5,856 nucleotides of DNA from CASQEL01 sp036655975 (GTDB taxonomy: Bacteria > Desulfobacterota > Desulfovibrionia > Desulfovibrionales > Desulfovibrionaceae): NCBI GenBank assembly GCA_036655975.1, contig JAVVPD010000122.1, positions 1-5,856 of the forward strand. Direction: 5' to 3'. A program made the translations under genes and the position numbers. Below, piece by piece: positions 4,863 to 5,856 of this stretch; positions within the stretch are counted from its first letter, which is position 1, and every line of letters begins with the position of its first letter. A model generated the notes under the pieces. That model was not told the origin of the DNA. It ran no database searches and worked only from the letters and a program-made list of their open reading frames with translations.

Positions 4863-5856
4863 ATGGCTACTGCCCCCTGTATCGCCGTGGCCGTCAGCGG
4901 TGGGGCTGACAGCCTGTACGCCTTAGCGCGCTTGAGCCAGCAGGCACCTCGGGTTATCGCCCTGCACGGTCTTTTTTTGCCCCAAGAAGCACCAGAGCCG
5001 CCTGTGGCGGCCCTCCACAAGGCTTGCACGCTCTTGGGGCTAAGCCTGCATGTCGTAGACCTCCGTGCGACCTTTGACGCTGCCGTGGTGCAGCCCTTCC
5101 TGCAGGCCTATCTGGCGGGGCACACACCAAACCCCTGTGCCCACTGCAATGTACATATCAAGTTTGGCGCACTGTGGGAGGCAGCCCGCACGCTGGGGGC
5201 TGATACCTTGGCAACCGGGCACTATGCAGCCCTAGAACAGCACCCCCTTTACGGCTACACCCTGCGCCAAGGGCAAGACTCCCGTAAAGATCAGAGCTAT
5301 TTCTTGTCACTGGTACCCATGGAACGCCTGCGCTGCGCCCTGTTTCCCCTCGCAGATCAGCATAAGCCCGAAGCCCTCGCCTATGTGCACGGCTTGGGTC
5401 TACGTGTGCCCGTGCCCAAGGAAAGTCAGGATATTTGTTTTGTCCCCCAAAACTTGCAGGACGGCTACCGAACCTTTGTGGACAGTCAGGCCCGCCAACG
5501 CGGCTTGCGCCTTGGCAGCGGCGGCCCCATGTGCCTGCCCGACGGGCGCACCGTGGGCCAGCATAAAGGTTTGTGGCAATACACCCAAGGGCAGCGGCGC
5601 GGTTTGGGGGTGGCCTATGCCGAAGCGCTGTACGTCATTGGCAAAGATATCTCCACAAATACGCTACAACTCGGCACCCAAAAGGATTCTTCCGTGCAGG
5701 ACTGCCACACAGAACCGGCTAATTTTCTGGTCGCTGCCGAGCTATGGCCCCCACAAGTATACGTGCGCGTCCGCTACCGCCAAGCCAACGCTCCTGCCAG
5801 CGTCCACATCCAGACAAACGGCAGTTTGCACATTCACTTCATGGCAGCGCAACAAA
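4863..5856 (+). CDS. mnmA: tRNA-specific 2-thiouridylase MnmA, 3' end beyond the window
   Basis: The 331 visible codons have no stop and run off the window edge; family members are usually about 350-380 aa, so only the end of the C-terminal barrel is missing. MnmA uses ATP and relayed sulfur to make 2-thiouridine at wobble U34 of Lys, Glu and Gln tRNAs. Seen in order: the PP-loop SGGADS (12-17; SGGVDS in E. coli), TPNPCAHCN with C92 and C95, ATGHYA (117-122), RKDQSYFL (141-148), ESQDICFVP with catalytic-type C192, and GQHKGLWQYTQGQRRGLGV (232-250). The C95-C192 spacing equals that of E. coli C102-C199. The segment between PP-loop and first cysteines is about six residues shorter than in E. 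coli and lacks its KNW/acidic stretch. The start ATG has AGGG (4851-4854) 8 bp upstream, overlapping the ATPase stop. Tight spacing suggests co-transcription with the importer. Confidence 0.93.
   Translation, partial: MATAPCIAVAVSGGADSLYALARLSQQAPRVIALHGLFLPQEAPEPPVAALHKACTLLGLSLHVVDLRATFDAAVVQPFLQAYLAGHTPNPCAHCNVHIKFGALWEAARTLGADTLATGHYAALEQHPLYGYTLRQGQDSRKDQSYFLSLVPMERLRCALFPLADQHKPEALAYVHGLGLRVPVPKESQDICFVPQNLQDGYRTFVDSQARQRGLRLGSGGPMCLPDGRTVGQHKGLWQYTQGQRRGLGVAYAEALYVIGKDISTNTLQLGTQKDSSVQDCHTEPANFLVAAELWPPQVYVRVRYRQANAPASVHIQTNGSLHIHFMAAQQ

Noticed and set aside
1..5856. CRISPR array, tRNA/rRNA genes, insertion sequence, toxin-antitoxin or phage-defence module
   Set aside because: No spaced direct repeats, cloverleaf, transposase or terminal inverted repeats were seen. 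The only nuclease-like protein is the NYN gene, and it has no antitoxin-like partner beside it.

Overview
The window reads almost entirely left to right. It carries seven genes on the + strand and none that I can support on the - strand. It looks like an ordinary bacterial chromosomal segment of middling GC content (judged by eye, not computed) from a Gram-negative bacterium. An O-antigen ligase-type protein, a cleaved Sec signal peptide and an ABC amino-acid importer all fit that. The style of the NYN-domain protein and of the slightly short MnmA reminds me of Desulfovibrionaceae (Desulfovibrio and relatives). That is an inference from remembered family resemblance and is not proven here.

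Layout. (1) Positions 1-695 hold the 3' part of an O-antigen ligase/polymerase (Wzy_C family) gene whose start lies upstream of the window. (2) After a short AT-rich gap, 743-1354 encodes a small NYN-domain (PIN-like) putative ribonuclease. (3) 1379-1687 and 1696-2313 are two adjacent genes that together equal one LysO L-lysine exporter: a 102-aa N-terminal part and a 205-aa C-terminal part. Each has its own start and Shine-Dalgarno sequence, so this looks like a natural split and not a frameshift. (4) A gap of about 150 bp, probably the leader of the next operon, precedes a polar amino-acid ABC importer. It consists of a periplasmic binding protein (2467-3213), a strong intercistronic hairpin (3221-3249), a permease (about 3298-4119) and an ATPase (4103-4852) that overlaps the permease by 17 bp. 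(5) 4863 to the window end is mnmA, encoding the tRNA 2-thiouridylase. It starts 10 bp after the ATPase stop and is cut off by the window edge.

How the genes fit together. The NYN and two LysO genes are tightly spaced (gaps of 24 and 8 bp) and could be one transcript. The importer genes form a classic binding protein-permease-ATPase operon. The hairpin behind the binding-protein gene may raise its level relative to the membrane components. mnmA could be co-transcribed with the importer because no terminator separates them. An amino-acid exporter thus sits directly upstream of an amino-acid importer; whether they share a substrate cannot be read from sequence.

I looked for an undescribed system and did not find one I can defend. 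The best points for a second look are the split LysO, the short NYN protein coupled to it, homopolymer tracts in two genes, the intercistronic hairpin, and the variant N-terminal half of MnmA.
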